The notes: a model not told the origin generated them from the sequence alone. 64,000 bases of DNA from Halomonas sp. GFAJ-1 (GCA_002966495.1 CP016490.1:3162001-3226000); one strand, 5' to 3'. Positions 19,723 through 29,229 are shown, counted from the first letter of the stretch. Made by a program: numbers and translations.

Positions 19723-19790
19723 ACGGCCTTGGCGGTGAAGACAACCTTTCATGTGAGGGTAGTCGGCATACCACCAAGGCCGTTATTCTT
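19723..19790 (+). terminator. Long hairpin, probable operon terminator
   Basis: ACGGCCTTGGCGGT at 19723-19736 pairs (one mismatch) with ACCACCAAGGCCGT at 19770-19783, enclosing a 33-base loop, followed by the T-rich TATTCTT. It separates the ATPase gene from the regulator gene. The tract is weak, so termination may be partial. Confidence 0.55.
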
Positions 19791-19882
19791 GTGCGGGACC
19801 ATTCAATAATTAGCCTGCGCTATAAAAAAGCCTAGGCATTGCACTTTTTCAGTCAACGCTTTTCACCTGTTTAGGAAGCTCC

Positions 19883-20932
19883 GTGACCGCCCCTCGCCGA
19901 ATGACTCTAAAGGATCTTGCGCTCGAACTCGGCGTCTCTACCGCGACGATTTCCAACGCGTTTAACCGACCCGACCAGCTCTCCCCGCTGCTGCGTGACC
20001 GCATTCTCAAAGAAGCCAAGCGGCTGGGGTATAGCGGCCCCGATGCCAAAGCCCGCAGCCTGCGCACCGGTCGCTCCAGCATTGTGGCGGTGATTCTGGC
20101 CGAAAGCCTGACCTACAGCTTGAACGATGCCGTGGCCAGCGAGTTTCTTTCTGGTGTGGCCGAAGTGCTGGATGCTCACGGCCACACCCTGCTGCTGCTA
20201 CCGGGCCGTGGCCACGCGTCCCAGCCGCCCGGCTCGGCCAACATTGCTGATGGGTTTATCGTTTACGGCCTTATGCCCAACAATAAGCTGCTGGATGAGC
20301 TTCCCTCTCAGCGTCCGCTGGTATCGGTGGATTTCGATATTGACGGCTGCCCCACGGTGCATATCGATGACCGCGACGCTAGTTACGATATGGCGATGCA
20401 CGCGCTAAAACAGCGCCCAAAGCGCCCAGCGATCATCAACCTGCGCTTAACCAAAGAGCAGTGCAACGGCCGCGTGACGAAAGCGCACACGATGCTGCCG
20501 GATAGCAGCACCATCAGCCGCGCACGTTTAGACGGGTTTCACGCAGCGCTTAAAGAACATGGCTTCGATACTGGCGAGATCCCGCTGTGGAACATTGAAG
20601 AGAACGTGTTTGACGTGTGCTCACCGGTGATTACCGAGATCATCGACTTGCCCGCCGAACAGCGGCCTGACTTACTGCTGTGCATGTCGGATCGAATTGC
20701 GCTCACCGCGCTGACGCTGGCCGAGCAGCGGGGCATTCAGGTACCAGGAGAGCTGCGGATTACGGGGTTTGATGGCATTGCGGAAGGGCAATACCGCGCC
20801 CCGCGGTTAACCACCGTGCGCCAGGACAGCGCAGGTAAAGGGCGCGTGGCGGCCAACATGATCCTAGGGCGAATACCCAAAACCCAGCAGCTACTCAAAA
20901 CCGAGCTGCTGCTGGGGGATACCTGCCCTTGA
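19883..20932 (+). CDS. LacI-family transcriptional regulator of the alpha-glucoside operon
   Basis: A 349-residue repressor-type protein: N-terminal LacI helix-turn-helix (TLKDLALELGVSTATISNAF) and hinge, then a periplasmic-binding-protein-like effector domain to the C-terminus (LLCMSDRIALTAL, RITGFDGI). The start is GTG at 19883 with AGGA six bases earlier; an ATG at 19901 is an alternative. It likely binds the two ACTTAATCG(A/T)TTAAGT palindromes at the head of the operon, with an alpha-glucoside or its product as inducer. It ends 15 bp from the convergent gap gene. Confidence 0.88.
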   Translation: MTAPRRMTLKDLALELGVSTATISNAFNRPDQLSPLLRDRILKEAKRLGYSGPDAKARSLRTGRSSIVAVILAESLTYSLNDAVASEFLSGVAEVLDAHGHTLLLLPGRGHASQPPGSANIADGFIVYGLMPNNKLLDELPSQRPLVSVDFDIDGCPTVHIDDRDASYDMAMHALKQRPKRPAIINLRLTKEQCNGRVTKAHTMLPDSSTISRARLDGFHAALKEHGFDTGEIPLWNIEENVFDVCSPVITEIIDLPAEQRPDLLLCMSDRIALTALTLAEQRGIQVPGELRITGFDGIAEGQYRAPRLTTVRQDSAGKGRVAANMILGRIPKTQQLLKTELLLGDTCP

Positions 20933-20947
20933 GGAGTGAGCCAAGCG

Positions 20948-21952
20948 TTATTGAGCAGCTTTCTGCATCGCGATAGCGGTATCTAACATACGGTTGGAGA
21001 AGCCCCACTCATTGTCGTACCACGCCATGATTTTCACTAAGCGACCGTTCACACGGGTGTGGTTGGCGTCGAAGGTGGACGAGTGCGCATCGTGATTGAA
21101 GTCGATAGACACCAGCGGTTGAGCATTAACGGCCAATACCGGAGAGCTGGCGGCGGCTTTCTCAACAATCGCATTAATCTCTTCCTTGGTGGTATCGCGA
21201 CCCGCGTTGAACGTTAAATCCACCAGGGAAACGTTAATTACCGGCACGCGCACGGCCAAGCCATCGAACTTACCCGCCAGTTCCGGCAATACCATACCTA
21301 CGGCTGCCGCCGCGCCGGTTTTGGTCGGAATCATGGAGTGGGTGGCGCTACGCGCACGGTAGGGGTCGGTATGGTAAACGTCCGACAGGTTCTGGTCGTT
21401 GGTGTAAGCGTGAACGGTGGTCATTAGGCCATTCTCGATACCGACCGCATCGTTCAGCGCTTTGGCAACAGGGGCTAAGCAGTTGGTGGTGCACGAAGCA
21501 TTCGATACTACGGTGTGCTCTGCGGTCAGGATGTCGTCATTTACACCGTACACAATGGTGGCATCCGCATCAGGGCTCGGCGCTGAAATCAACACCCGCT
21601 TGGCGCCAGCCGCGATGTGCTTAGCCGCTGCATCGCGTTTGGTAAACAGACCAGTACACTCCATGACTAAATCAATGTTCATGGAGGCCCAAGGCAGGTT
21701 GGCCGGGTCACGCTCGGAGGAGATCGCAATACGGTCCCCATCCACGCTGATGCTCTCTGCATCATGCTCAACCGCAAACGGAAAGTGCCCATGAACGGTG
21801 TCGTGGCGCAGCAGATGAGAATTGAGGGAGGGGTCGCCCAGATCATTAATCGCAACGACCTGCACACGATCACGGTAGCCGTTCTCGTACAGCGCACGCA
21901 GCACATTGCGACCAATCCTTCCAAAACCGTTAATGGCAACTCTTATTGTCAT
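20948..21952 (-). CDS. gap: Glyceraldehyde-3-phosphate dehydrogenase, type I
   Basis: A 334-residue cytoplasmic enzyme that interconverts glyceraldehyde 3-phosphate and 1,3-bisphosphoglycerate. The N-terminal Rossmann motif INGFGRIGRNVLRAL and the catalytic Cys154 in SNASCTTNC are present, and the C-terminus has WYDNEWGFSNRM. The stretch HAYTNDQNLSDVYH resembles the Pseudomonas Gap group more than enterobacterial GapA. It diverges from pykA across a region with two HexR-like sites. An erythrose-4-phosphate dehydrogenase role is less likely but not excluded by sequence alone. Confidence 0.93.
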   Translation of the reverse strand: MTIRVAINGFGRIGRNVLRALYENGYRDRVQVVAINDLGDPSLNSHLLRHDTVHGHFPFAVEHDAESISVDGDRIAISSERDPANLPWASMNIDLVMECTGLFTKRDAAAKHIAAGAKRVLISAPSPDADATIVYGVNDDILTAEHTVVSNASCTTNCLAPVAKALNDAVGIENGLMTTVHAYTNDQNLSDVYHTDPYRARSATHSMIPTKTGAAAAVGMVLPELAGKFDGLAVRVPVINVSLVDLTFNAGRDTTKEEINAIVEKAAASSPVLAVNAQPLVSIDFNHDAHSSTFDANHTRVNGRLVKIMAWYDNEWGFSNRMLDTAIAMQKAAQ

Positions 21953-21993
21953 GGTAGCACCTCAATCAAGCAGTGGTCGTAGATGGCGTATTC

Positions 21994-22008
21994 TGTAAAA
22001 AAATTACT
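21994..22008. promoter_or_regulatory. HexR-like operator, gap side
   Basis: TGTAAAAAAATTACT lies 42 bp upstream of gap and fits the TGTA-N7-TTAC core of HexR sites. The centre is A-rich, making it the less symmetric of the two sites in this divergent region. Confidence 0.6.
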
Positions 22009-22085
22009 AAAAATACGTATTTAATCACCTCTAGGCCGATTTAAACCTGCTGCAACCGCCTAAAGAGGCTAAAAACCATCCAATA

Positions 22086-22100
22086 TGTAGTAAAATTACT
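22086..22100. promoter_or_regulatory. HexR-like operator, pykA side
   Basis: TGTAGTAAAATTACT is identical, except for its last base, to the reverse complement of the zwf distal site (TGTAGTAAAATTACA). It lies about 97 bp before the pykA start, followed by an AT-rich stretch (ATATAAAGACTAT) that could hold the promoter. Confidence 0.75.
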
Positions 22101-22196
22101 ATATAAAGACTATCTTAGTCCAATACTTAATCAACGATTCATCCGCCCTTTTTCCGGGCTTTGTTCAGCCCATGCTGCTCATCAGGAGTCACTACC

Positions 22197-23663
22197 ATGT
22201 CCAACACCCCGCTCCCTGCCCCTCTCCGTCGTACCAAAATCGTCGCCACGCTTGGCCCAGCCAGTGACCGCCCCGGAGTGTTGGAAGCCATGCTAAAAGC
22301 GGGCGTGGATGTGGTGCGGCTGAACTTCTCTCACGGCTCCGCTGATGATCATCGCCGCCGTCTCACCGAGGTGCGCGAGATCGCTCAGCGCCTGGGCCGC
22401 AGCGTCGCGGCACTCGGTGACCTGCAAGGGCCTAAAATCCGTATTTCCCGCTTTACGGAAGGCGCCATCCACTTAGACATCGGCCAGGCGTTTGTGCTCG
22501 ATATGTCGATGGATGCCAATAGCGGCACCGCCGAGCGTGTGGGCTGTGACTACAAAGCACTCATCGATGACGTCGCCCCTGGCGACCGTCTGCTGCTGGA
22601 CGATGGTCGCGTCGTATTGGATGTCACCACTATTGTTGGGCAAGAAGTTCACACCCGAGTTCACGTGGGCGGCAAACTGTCCAACAATAAAGGTATTAAT
22701 AAGCAGGGCGGCGGCCTGTCTGCACCGGCGCTCACCGATAAAGACAAGCAAGACCTGAAAACAGCGATCGACATTGGCGTGGATTATTTAGCCGTCTCTT
22801 TTCCGCGTCACGCCGCCGATATGCAAGAAGCCCGCGCGCTGCTGGGTGACGAAGGCAAAGAGATTGGCCTAGTCGCCAAGCTGGAACGCGCAGAAGCTGT
22901 GGCTAATGATGAGACGCTTGATGCCATTATTGAATCCTCAGAAGCAGTGATGGTGGCGCGTGGCGACTTGGGCGTTGAAATTGGTGATGAAGCGCTGATC
23001 GGCACGCAAAAACGCATTATCAAGCATGCTCGCTCACTGAATCGCGCGGTGATTACCGCCACACAGATGATGGAATCGATGATTGAGTCGCCGCTGCCCA
23101 CCCGCGCAGAGGTCTTCGACGTGGCTAACGCCGTACTCGACGCCACCGATGCGGTCATGCTCTCTGCAGAAACGGCAGCGGGCAACTTTCCGGTGGAAAC
23201 CGTGGAAGCCATGGATCGCGTTTGCTTAGGCGCTGAGCGTGAGCGGGTTGCTCAAGCCTCCGGACACCGCATTCATGAAGGCTTTGAGCGCATTGATGAA
23301 ACCATCGCACTGTCCGCCATGTACGCGGCTAACCACTTAACGGGCGTACGCGCCATTGCCTGCATGACCTCCACCGGTTACACGCCGCTGATTGCCTCGC
23401 GCATTCGCTCAGGCTTACCAATTGTGGGTTTGGCTCACAGCCCCATCGCCCAGCGGCGCATGGCGCTTTATCGCGGTGTGGTCTCGATCCCGTTTGATAC
23501 CACTCACATGGAGGCCGCCGACGTCAACAAAGAAGCCATTAAGCTGCTGAAGGCACATGGATTGGCACGCCCTGGCGAGCATGTCATCCTTACTCGCGGC
23601 GACCATATGAACGCCCACGGCGGCACCAACACCATGAAAGTACTGGCCGTTGACGCCGAATAA
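22197..23663 (+). CDS. pykA: Pyruvate kinase, PykA type
   Basis: A 488-residue enzyme making pyruvate and ATP from phosphoenolpyruvate, the last step of lower glycolysis. It follows E. coli PykA closely: RRTKIVATLGPASDRP, LNFSHGS, GDLQGPKIR, LSNNKGINK and MVARGDLGVEIGDE. The frame is open 12 codons upstream, but AGGAG lies eight bases before the ATG at 22197, which also matches the family N-terminus. mgsA follows after 22 bp in the same direction. Likely HexR-controlled, as two boxes lie in its upstream region. Confidence 0.95.
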   Translation: MSNTPLPAPLRRTKIVATLGPASDRPGVLEAMLKAGVDVVRLNFSHGSADDHRRRLTEVREIAQRLGRSVAALGDLQGPKIRISRFTEGAIHLDIGQAFVLDMSMDANSGTAERVGCDYKALIDDVAPGDRLLLDDGRVVLDVTTIVGQEVHTRVHVGGKLSNNKGINKQGGGLSAPALTDKDKQDLKTAIDIGVDYLAVSFPRHAADMQEARALLGDEGKEIGLVAKLERAEAVANDETLDAIIESSEAVMVARGDLGVEIGDEALIGTQKRIIKHARSLNRAVITATQMMESMIESPLPTRAEVFDVANAVLDATDAVMLSAETAAGNFPVETVEAMDRVCLGAERERVAQASGHRIHEGFERIDETIALSAMYAANHLTGVRAIACMTSTGYTPLIASRIRSGLPIVGLAHSPIAQRRMALYRGVVSIPFDTTHMEAADVNKEAIKLLKAHGLARPGEHVILTRGDHMNAHGGTNTMKVLAVDAE

Positions 23664-23685
23664 TTTTTCTTCAGGAGACCCCACC

Positions 23686-24162
23686 ATGACTGACGCCCGC
23701 CCTCCCCGCCAAGCCGTGCGCACGCTGCAACCGCGCAAGCGTATTGCGCTGATTGCCCACGATGGCAAAAAAACTGAGATGCTGGAGTGGGCGACGCGCT
23801 GGCAAGATACACTGAGCCAGCATACGTTGATTGGTACGGGCACTACCGCCGAGCGGCTTAAAACCGCCCTGGGGCTAGAAGTAGAAGGCTTAATGAGCGG
23901 CCCGCTGGGCGGCGACCAGCAGATTGGCGCGCGCATTGCCGAGCAGCAGCTCGACGTGCTGATTTTCTTCTGGGACCCCTTTGCCCCGCAGCCCCACGAC
24001 CCGGATGTGAAAGCCCTGCTGCGCTTGGCGGCGCTATGGAACGTACCGGTGGCGTGTAACGCCGCAAGCGCCGACTTCCTGCTCTCCTCGCCCTATCTTA
24101 GCGAGCGCTACGACATGTCGATTCCCGATGCGGACGCCTGGGCCAAGGCACGCACGGTATAG
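23686..24162 (+). CDS. mgsA: Methylglyoxal synthase
   Basis: A 158-residue cytoplasmic enzyme that converts dihydroxyacetone phosphate to methylglyoxal and phosphate, an overflow route when phosphate is short or triose phosphates pile up. Diagnostic segments are IALIAHDGKK, GTGTTAERL, MSGPLGGDQQIGA (with the catalytic Asp) and FFWDPFAPQPHDPDVKALLR. AGGAG lies eight bases before the start. It sits 22 bp behind pykA in an apparent two-gene operon and ends 13 bp from the convergent fruR. Confidence 0.95.
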   Translation: MTDARPPRQAVRTLQPRKRIALIAHDGKKTEMLEWATRWQDTLSQHTLIGTGTTAERLKTALGLEVEGLMSGPLGGDQQIGARIAEQQLDVLIFFWDPFAPQPHDPDVKALLRLAALWNVPVACNAASADFLLSSPYLSERYDMSIPDADAWAKARTV

Positions 24163-24175
24163 CCTCCCTGAAACT

Positions 24176-25150
24176 CTATCGGGTACGCAGGTGACGCGAT
24201 ACCACCTGCTGCCCGCACTGGTAGGTTCCATTCATCGCACCCAGCACGCACTGCAGCGTTAACTCCGCAATTCGATCGTAATCCTGCAACGCAGAATTCA
24301 CCGGTTGGGGCAGGAAATCTAACAGGCGGTGGTCACCAAAGGTGGCTAACCGCAGCGTCTCTGGCAGCCCACCCTGGGCAAGCAGCTCATCAAACACACC
24401 CTCCATAAGCGCGTAGGAGGCCGTCACCAGCGCATCAACCTCACCTACCGCCAAGGCTTGCTTAGCCAGCTCAACGCCCAGATCACGCTCGTAACGCTCG
24501 CCGCTAAAGGTGACTGCCTCAACTCCCTGACCTTCTAACGCCGCCAGGAAACCGGCGCGGCGCTCGCGGCTCACCGACAACTCTGGCATGGCATCTAACC
24601 AGGCAATGCGCCGCGTTGAACTCGTCATCACCGAACGTGTTAGCGCATAAGCCGCTTCATGATCATTGCTCACCACGCTGGCAAAGCGCTCGGGCGTCAG
24701 ACCACGGTCCATGCCCACCACGCTCCACCCTTCATCGGCTAAATCCGCGTAAAAGGTGTCGTTTTCGGGCAGGCAGCTCGCGGTAATCAGCACTTCACAG
24801 CGCTGGGCGCGCAGCGCTAGGGCCAGCGTGCGCTCGCTGTCTGCGCAGTCGTCAGAACTCACCACCAGCAGCTGATAGCCGCGCTCGCGGGCGCCGCGCT
24901 CCAAGCGTTTAGCGAGGCGCGCATAGCTGATGTTTTCCAAATCCGGCACGATCAGGCCAATCAAACGGCTAGCGCCACGGCGCAGCGCAGCGGCCTGGGG
25001 GTCAATGTGGTAACGGTGCTGACGCACCACGGCCATGACTTTGTCGATGGTGGCTGAACTAATGCGCCGCTGTTCAGCTTGGCCGTTGATTACATAGCTT
25101 GCCGTGGTGCGCGAAACCCCGGCGAGCCGGGCAATATCGGCAAGTGTCAT
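24176..25150 (-). CDS. fruR: Fructose repressor FruR/Cra-type LacI regulator
   Basis: A 324-residue LacI-family regulator with an N-terminal helix-turn-helix (TLADIARLAGVSRTTASYVI) and the extended Cra-like segment (GQAEQRRISSATIDKVMAVV), then an effector domain that in Cra binds fructose 1-phosphate. It diverges from fruBKA, and a perfect Cra-type operator lies between them. It most likely represses fruBKA until fructose 1-phosphate forms. Whether it also acts as a global Cra cannot be judged here. Confidence 0.9.
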   Translation of the reverse strand: MTLADIARLAGVSRTTASYVINGQAEQRRISSATIDKVMAVVRQHRYHIDPQAAALRRGASRLIGLIVPDLENISYARLAKRLERGARERGYQLLVVSSDDCADSERTLALALRAQRCEVLITASCLPENDTFYADLADEGWSVVGMDRGLTPERFASVVSNDHEAAYALTRSVMTSSTRRIAWLDAMPELSVSRERRAGFLAALEGQGVEAVTFSGERYERDLGVELAKQALAVGEVDALVTASYALMEGVFDELLAQGGLPETLRLATFGDHRLLDFLPQPVNSALQDYDRIAELTLQCVLGAMNGTYQCGQQVVSRHLRTR

Positions 25151-25241
25151 GCTGGTTTCTCCCTAAATGAAGACGGCAGTTTAGCAGCCGTTTTACCCTC
25201 TTCAGACAAAAGTCTAAAGAAACAACCCTTGTGCCTAAAAG

Positions 25242-25286
25242 TGAATCGATTCAGCATAGCCAACTAACCACAGGTGACACGATTCA
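25242..25286. promoter_or_regulatory. Two FruR/Cra operators between fruR and fruB
   Basis: 25242-25253 reads TGAATCGATTCA, a perfect palindrome and the core of the E. coli Cra consensus (GCTGAATCGATTCAGC). 25275-25286 reads TGACACGATTCA, ten of twelve matches. Their centres are 33 bp apart, about three helical turns, upstream of fruB and on the fruR promoter side. Confidence 0.8.
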
Positions 25287-25387
25287 TCCAGCTAACCTTA
25301 ACGATCTACGACTAACATCTTATGCGCGCACCTTCGCCGCCAATCGCAGACGTTGCTGTTGCCTGACCGCGTTTACAGGAGACCCCT

Positions 25388-28258
25388 ATGTTGACACTCG
25401 GCCCCGATGACATCTTGCTCGACCGCCATGCGGACCACTGGCAAGCTGCGCTCGACAGCGCCGCCAACGCGCTAGCGGATGCTGGCTTGGTGGCGGCCGA
25501 GTACCGCGACGGCCTCCATGACCGTGAAGCGCAGTCGTCCACTTATCTAGGCAACGCCATTGCGATTCCACATGGCACGCCTGACAGCCGCCGCCATGTA
25601 AAGCGTACCGGGGTGCGGGTGCTGCAGTTTCCGCAAGGTGTTGAGTGGCACGATGGCAACACGGTGTACGTACTGGTCACCATTGCAGCGCAAAATGATG
25701 AGCATCTGGACATTCTGCGCCAGCTGACCCACGTTCTCGACCGCGATGGTGTAGCCACTAAGCTGGCCAGCGCCAGCTCCGCCGCTGATGTGGCTCGACT
25801 GCTATCCAAGCCGACACTGGCACCTCGCCTGGATGCCGATACGCTATGCATTAACTTTCCCGCCCGAGACCCGCAGGAACTGGCCCTAGCGGCGGCAGCG
25901 CGGCTACGCCAAAGCGGCTGTGTGGATAACGGCTTTATCAGCGCAGTTGCTGGCACCCAGCCCCAGTGGCTGGGCAAAGGCCTGTGGCTTTCAAGCCACG
26001 CCCAAGGTGTCAACCATCCTGCACTAGGTGTAGCGACGCCCGCCGACACCACGCTTGAGCATAGCGGCCACCCGGTTCATGCGCTGTTCTGCCTCGCCGC
26101 CAGCGGCGATGCCCACCGGCCGCTGCTTGAGCAGCTCATGGCGGTACTAGAGAACGGCGAAAGCGAGAGCTTTGTAGGCAAAAACAGCGCCCAGCTTCTT
26201 GCGGCATTGGCTGGAGAAACCGCCAGCACTCACACCCGGCGCGTGCGCGTATTGAACCCCCACGGCCTGCATGCTCGCCCGGCCAAACAGCTGGTACAGA
26301 TCGCCCGTGCCCAGCCCATGCCCATTAATGTGCGCCTGGAAGAAGGCAGCGCCACCACCGTCTCTGCCGCCAGCCTGACCAAAGTGATTGGTTTGGGTGC
26401 GCGCCGCGGCCAGTGGCTGACTTTCTCCGCCGAGGGCGAACAAGCGAGCGCCGCGCTAGACGCCATGGCCGCCGCCGTCGAAGAGGGCTTGGGTGAAAAA
26501 GTCACGCCGTTCGACGGGGGCCGCGATGCCACGCCCGCCGCCAACGCCAGCAAGCCTGCCGTGGAGCCGCTGGCCGCCGATAAACCGCACACCGGCGTGG
26601 CAGCCTCGCCAGGGTTAGCGATTGCCCCGGTGTTTGTTATTCGCCCAATGCAGTTTGATTACCCTGAGCATGCCAGCGACCCCACCCAAGAGATCGCACG
26701 CTTAGAGGCCGCCCTCAAAGAGGGCGCTGCCCAGCTGCAGGCGCTGGTACACAACGCCCCTGGCGGCGAAGTAGCCGATATTCTCTCCATGCACGAAGAG
26801 ATGCTCGACGACCCCGAACTGCACCAGGCGGCGATTGACGCCATCCGCGAAGGCCGCTCGGCGCAAGCGGGCTGGTGGGAGGCCATCGACACCGCCGCCC
26901 ACGCCCAAGAGATGCTGGCCGACCGCCTGCTGGCGGAACGCGCTGCCGACCTGCGCGATGTAGGCCGCCGCGTGCTCGGCGTGCTGTGCGACGTTACCCT
27001 GCCCGAGCCGCCCGACCACCCCTATATTCTGGTGATGGACGATATCGGCCCCTCTGATGTGGCCCGCCTAGACACCTCCCGCGTGCGCGGCCTGCTGACC
27101 GTTCGCGGCGGCGCGACCGCCCACAGCGCCATCTTGGCACGTGCGCTGGGCATTCCTGCCGTGGTAGGCGCCGGTGAAGCGGTGATGGCGCTGCATAACG
27201 GCGGCATGATGATTCTGGATGGCGAGCGCGGCCGGGTGACCTCGCAGCCTTCCGAGGAGCGCCTGCGCCGCGCCGAGCAGCAGCTGCTCGACCAGCAGCA
27301 GCGTGAAGCAGATGCCTGGGAGCTGCGCTTTGAGCAAGCGCAAACCCGCGACGGCCACAAGGTGGAGGTGGCTGCCAACCTGGGCAACACTGCCCACGCC
27401 ACCGATGCGGTAGAGCGCGGCGCGGAAGGGGTCGGCCTGCTGCGCACCGAGTTCCTGTTCATGGCCTACTCCAGCGCTCCGGATCTCGCCACGCAAATTG
27501 CCGAATACCGCGAAGCCACCGATGCGCTGAATGGCCGCCCGCTCGTCGCCCGCACCCTCGACGTTGGCGGCGACAAGCCGCTGCCCTACTGGCCGGTGCC
27601 CCAGGAAGACAATCCCTTCCTTGGCCTGCGCGGTATTCGCCTAGCGCTAACCCAGCCGGACGTACTGGAAACCCAGATTCGCGCACTGCTGATAGCGGCC
27701 GTGGGCAAACCGTTGCGCATCATGCTGCCGATGGTCAAAGATGTGGCCGAGTTCCGCGCCGCGAAGGCGATCTATGACCGCCTGCTGAGCGAAATCGCCC
27801 CCCAGCAGCGCGCCACCGACGTACAGCTTGGCGTGATGATTGAGGTGCCCTCAAGCGCCCTATTAGCGCCAACACTCGCCGCAGAAGTCGACTTCTTCTC
27901 CGTGGGCACCAACGACTTAACGCAATACACCCTCGCAATTGATCGTGGCCATCCGGAGCTTTCTGCCCAAGCCGATGGCCTGCACCCGGCGGTACTGCGG
28001 TTGATTCAAATGACCGTCGAAGCCGCCCACGCACAAGGCAAATGGGTTGGTGTGTGTGGTGAGCTGGCTTCTGATGCCATGGCCGTGCCGGTTCTGGTGG
28101 GCTTGGGTGTTGACGAACTCTCCGTCAGCGCACGCCAAATCCCGCTGGTCAAATCCCGCCTGCGCGAGTTTGATCTTGCCCAAGCCCAGGCGAGCGCCCA
28201 GTTAGCGCTGAGCAAAGCCACCAGCGATGAAGTCCGCGATGCTCTGGAGGCCAGCTAA
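25388..28258 (+). CDS. fruB: Fructose PTS multiphosphoryl transfer protein (EIIA-HPr-EI)
   Basis: A 956-residue cytoplasmic fusion that carries phosphate from phosphoenolpyruvate to the fructose permease. Domains in order: EIIA-Fru (about 1-145, phospho-His62 in AIPHGTP), a spacer, HPr (about 280-365, phospho-His295 in NPHGLHARP), and enzyme I (about 395-950, phospho-His579 in GGATAHSAIL, with VGVCGELASD near the C-terminus). It is the first gene of fruBKA and overlaps fruK by one base (TAATG). A self-contained phosphorelay is typical of pseudomonads and relatives. Confidence 0.95.
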   Translation: MLTLGPDDILLDRHADHWQAALDSAANALADAGLVAAEYRDGLHDREAQSSTYLGNAIAIPHGTPDSRRHVKRTGVRVLQFPQGVEWHDGNTVYVLVTIAAQNDEHLDILRQLTHVLDRDGVATKLASASSAADVARLLSKPTLAPRLDADTLCINFPARDPQELALAAAARLRQSGCVDNGFISAVAGTQPQWLGKGLWLSSHAQGVNHPALGVATPADTTLEHSGHPVHALFCLAASGDAHRPLLEQLMAVLENGESESFVGKNSAQLLAALAGETASTHTRRVRVLNPHGLHARPAKQLVQIARAQPMPINVRLEEGSATTVSAASLTKVIGLGARRGQWLTFSAEGEQASAALDAMAAAVEEGLGEKVTPFDGGRDATPAANASKPAVEPLAADKPHTGVAASPGLAIAPVFVIRPMQFDYPEHASDPTQEIARLEAALKEGAAQLQALVHNAPGGEVADILSMHEEMLDDPELHQAAIDAIREGRSAQAGWWEAIDTAAHAQEMLADRLLAERAADLRDVGRRVLGVLCDVTLPEPPDHPYILVMDDIGPSDVARLDTSRVRGLLTVRGGATAHSAILARALGIPAVVGAGEAVMALHNGGMMILDGERGRVTSQPSEERLRRAEQQLLDQQQREADAWELRFEQAQTRDGHKVEVAANLGNTAHATDAVERGAEGVGLLRTEFLFMAYSSAPDLATQIAEYREATDALNGRPLVARTLDVGGDKPLPYWPVPQEDNPFLGLRGIRLALTQPDVLETQIRALLIAAVGKPLRIMLPMVKDVAEFRAAKAIYDRLLSEIAPQQRATDVQLGVMIEVPSSALLAPTLAAEVDFFSVGTNDLTQYTLAIDRGHPELSAQADGLHPAVLRLIQMTVEAAHAQGKWVGVCGELASDAMAVPVLVGLGVDELSVSARQIPLVKSRLREFDLAQAQASAQLALSKATSDEVRDALEAS

Positions 28259-29229
28259 TGGCAAGAGTCGTCTGTATTACGCTGAACCCAGCGCTAGATC
28301 TCGCCTTCAACCTGGATGCGCTGACGCTGGGGCACGTCAACCGCCCCACCGGCGCGCAGCTGGAGGCCGCAGGTAAAGGGGTAAACGTCGCGCGGGTATT
28401 GGCAAGCCTGGGCCACGAGGTGGTCGTGAGCGGCTTTTTAGGCGAAGAGAACGACGCCCCTTTCAGCCTCGCCTTCCCCCGTTACGGCGTCGAAGATGCT
28501 TTCGTCCGGGTGCCGGGTAACACGCGCATCAACGCAAAACTGGCCGAGCAGAGCGGCCGCGTGACCGACATCAACGGCCCCGGCATGCCCATCGAAGCCA
28601 CCCATCTGGATGCTTTACGCACCATGTTAAGCAGCCTGTTTGAAAGTAGCGCGCCGCCTCAATCCGTGGTGGTCGCAGGTAGCCTGCCTCCCGGCATCGA
28701 CCAGTACACGTTTAGCGAGCTGCTCACCTTTCTAAAAGGTTTCGGAGTACCACTCTGGGTAGACACCAGCGGCCCGGCGCTGCTCACGGCGATTGCCGCG
28801 CAGCCTGCAGCCGTGAAGCCGAACGAAACTGAGCTGGCCGACTGGGCGGGCAGCGCGCTTGATAGCGACCAGCAGCGCCAAGCGGCTGCCGAGCGGCTGC
28901 ACGCCAGCGGTATCGAACACGCGCTGATTTCAGCAGGTGCCGAGGGTGTTCTATGGGTGAGCCAGCACGGCACTTGGCAATCCACGCCACCCACCGTCAT
29001 CGCCACCAATACCGTTTGCGCGGGTGACACCTTTGTGGCGGGCATGCTCCACGGGCTGCTGAGCCACCACTCGCCCGAAGACACGCTTCGCTTCGCCACG
29101 GCGCTGTCTGCCGACGCGGTACGCCATGTTGGTGTGGGCACGCCCCACGCCGATGATTTTGACTCACTCCAACAACAGACCCGGGTACGGCGTCTTGACG
29201 ACACCCACACCGAGGGAGCCACGCGATGA
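28258..29229 (+). CDS. fruK: 1-phosphofructokinase
   Basis: A 323-residue PfkB-family kinase that phosphorylates fructose 1-phosphate to fructose 1,6-bisphosphate. It has the N-terminal TLNPALD and GGxN-like AAGKGVNVARVL segments, the KPNETELADW motif, and the C-terminal ATNTVCAGDTFVAG signature with the catalytic Asp. The start overlaps the fruB stop by one base and its stop overlaps fruA by four (ATGA), so the three are translationally coupled. Confidence 0.96.
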   Translation: MARVVCITLNPALDLAFNLDALTLGHVNRPTGAQLEAAGKGVNVARVLASLGHEVVVSGFLGEENDAPFSLAFPRYGVEDAFVRVPGNTRINAKLAEQSGRVTDINGPGMPIEATHLDALRTMLSSLFESSAPPQSVVVAGSLPPGIDQYTFSELLTFLKGFGVPLWVDTSGPALLTAIAAQPAAVKPNETELADWAGSALDSDQQRQAAAERLHASGIEHALISAGAEGVLWVSQHGTWQSTPPTVIATNTVCAGDTFVAGMLHGLLSHHSPEDTLRFATALSADAVRHVGVGTPHADDFDSLQQQTRVRRLDDTHTEGATR

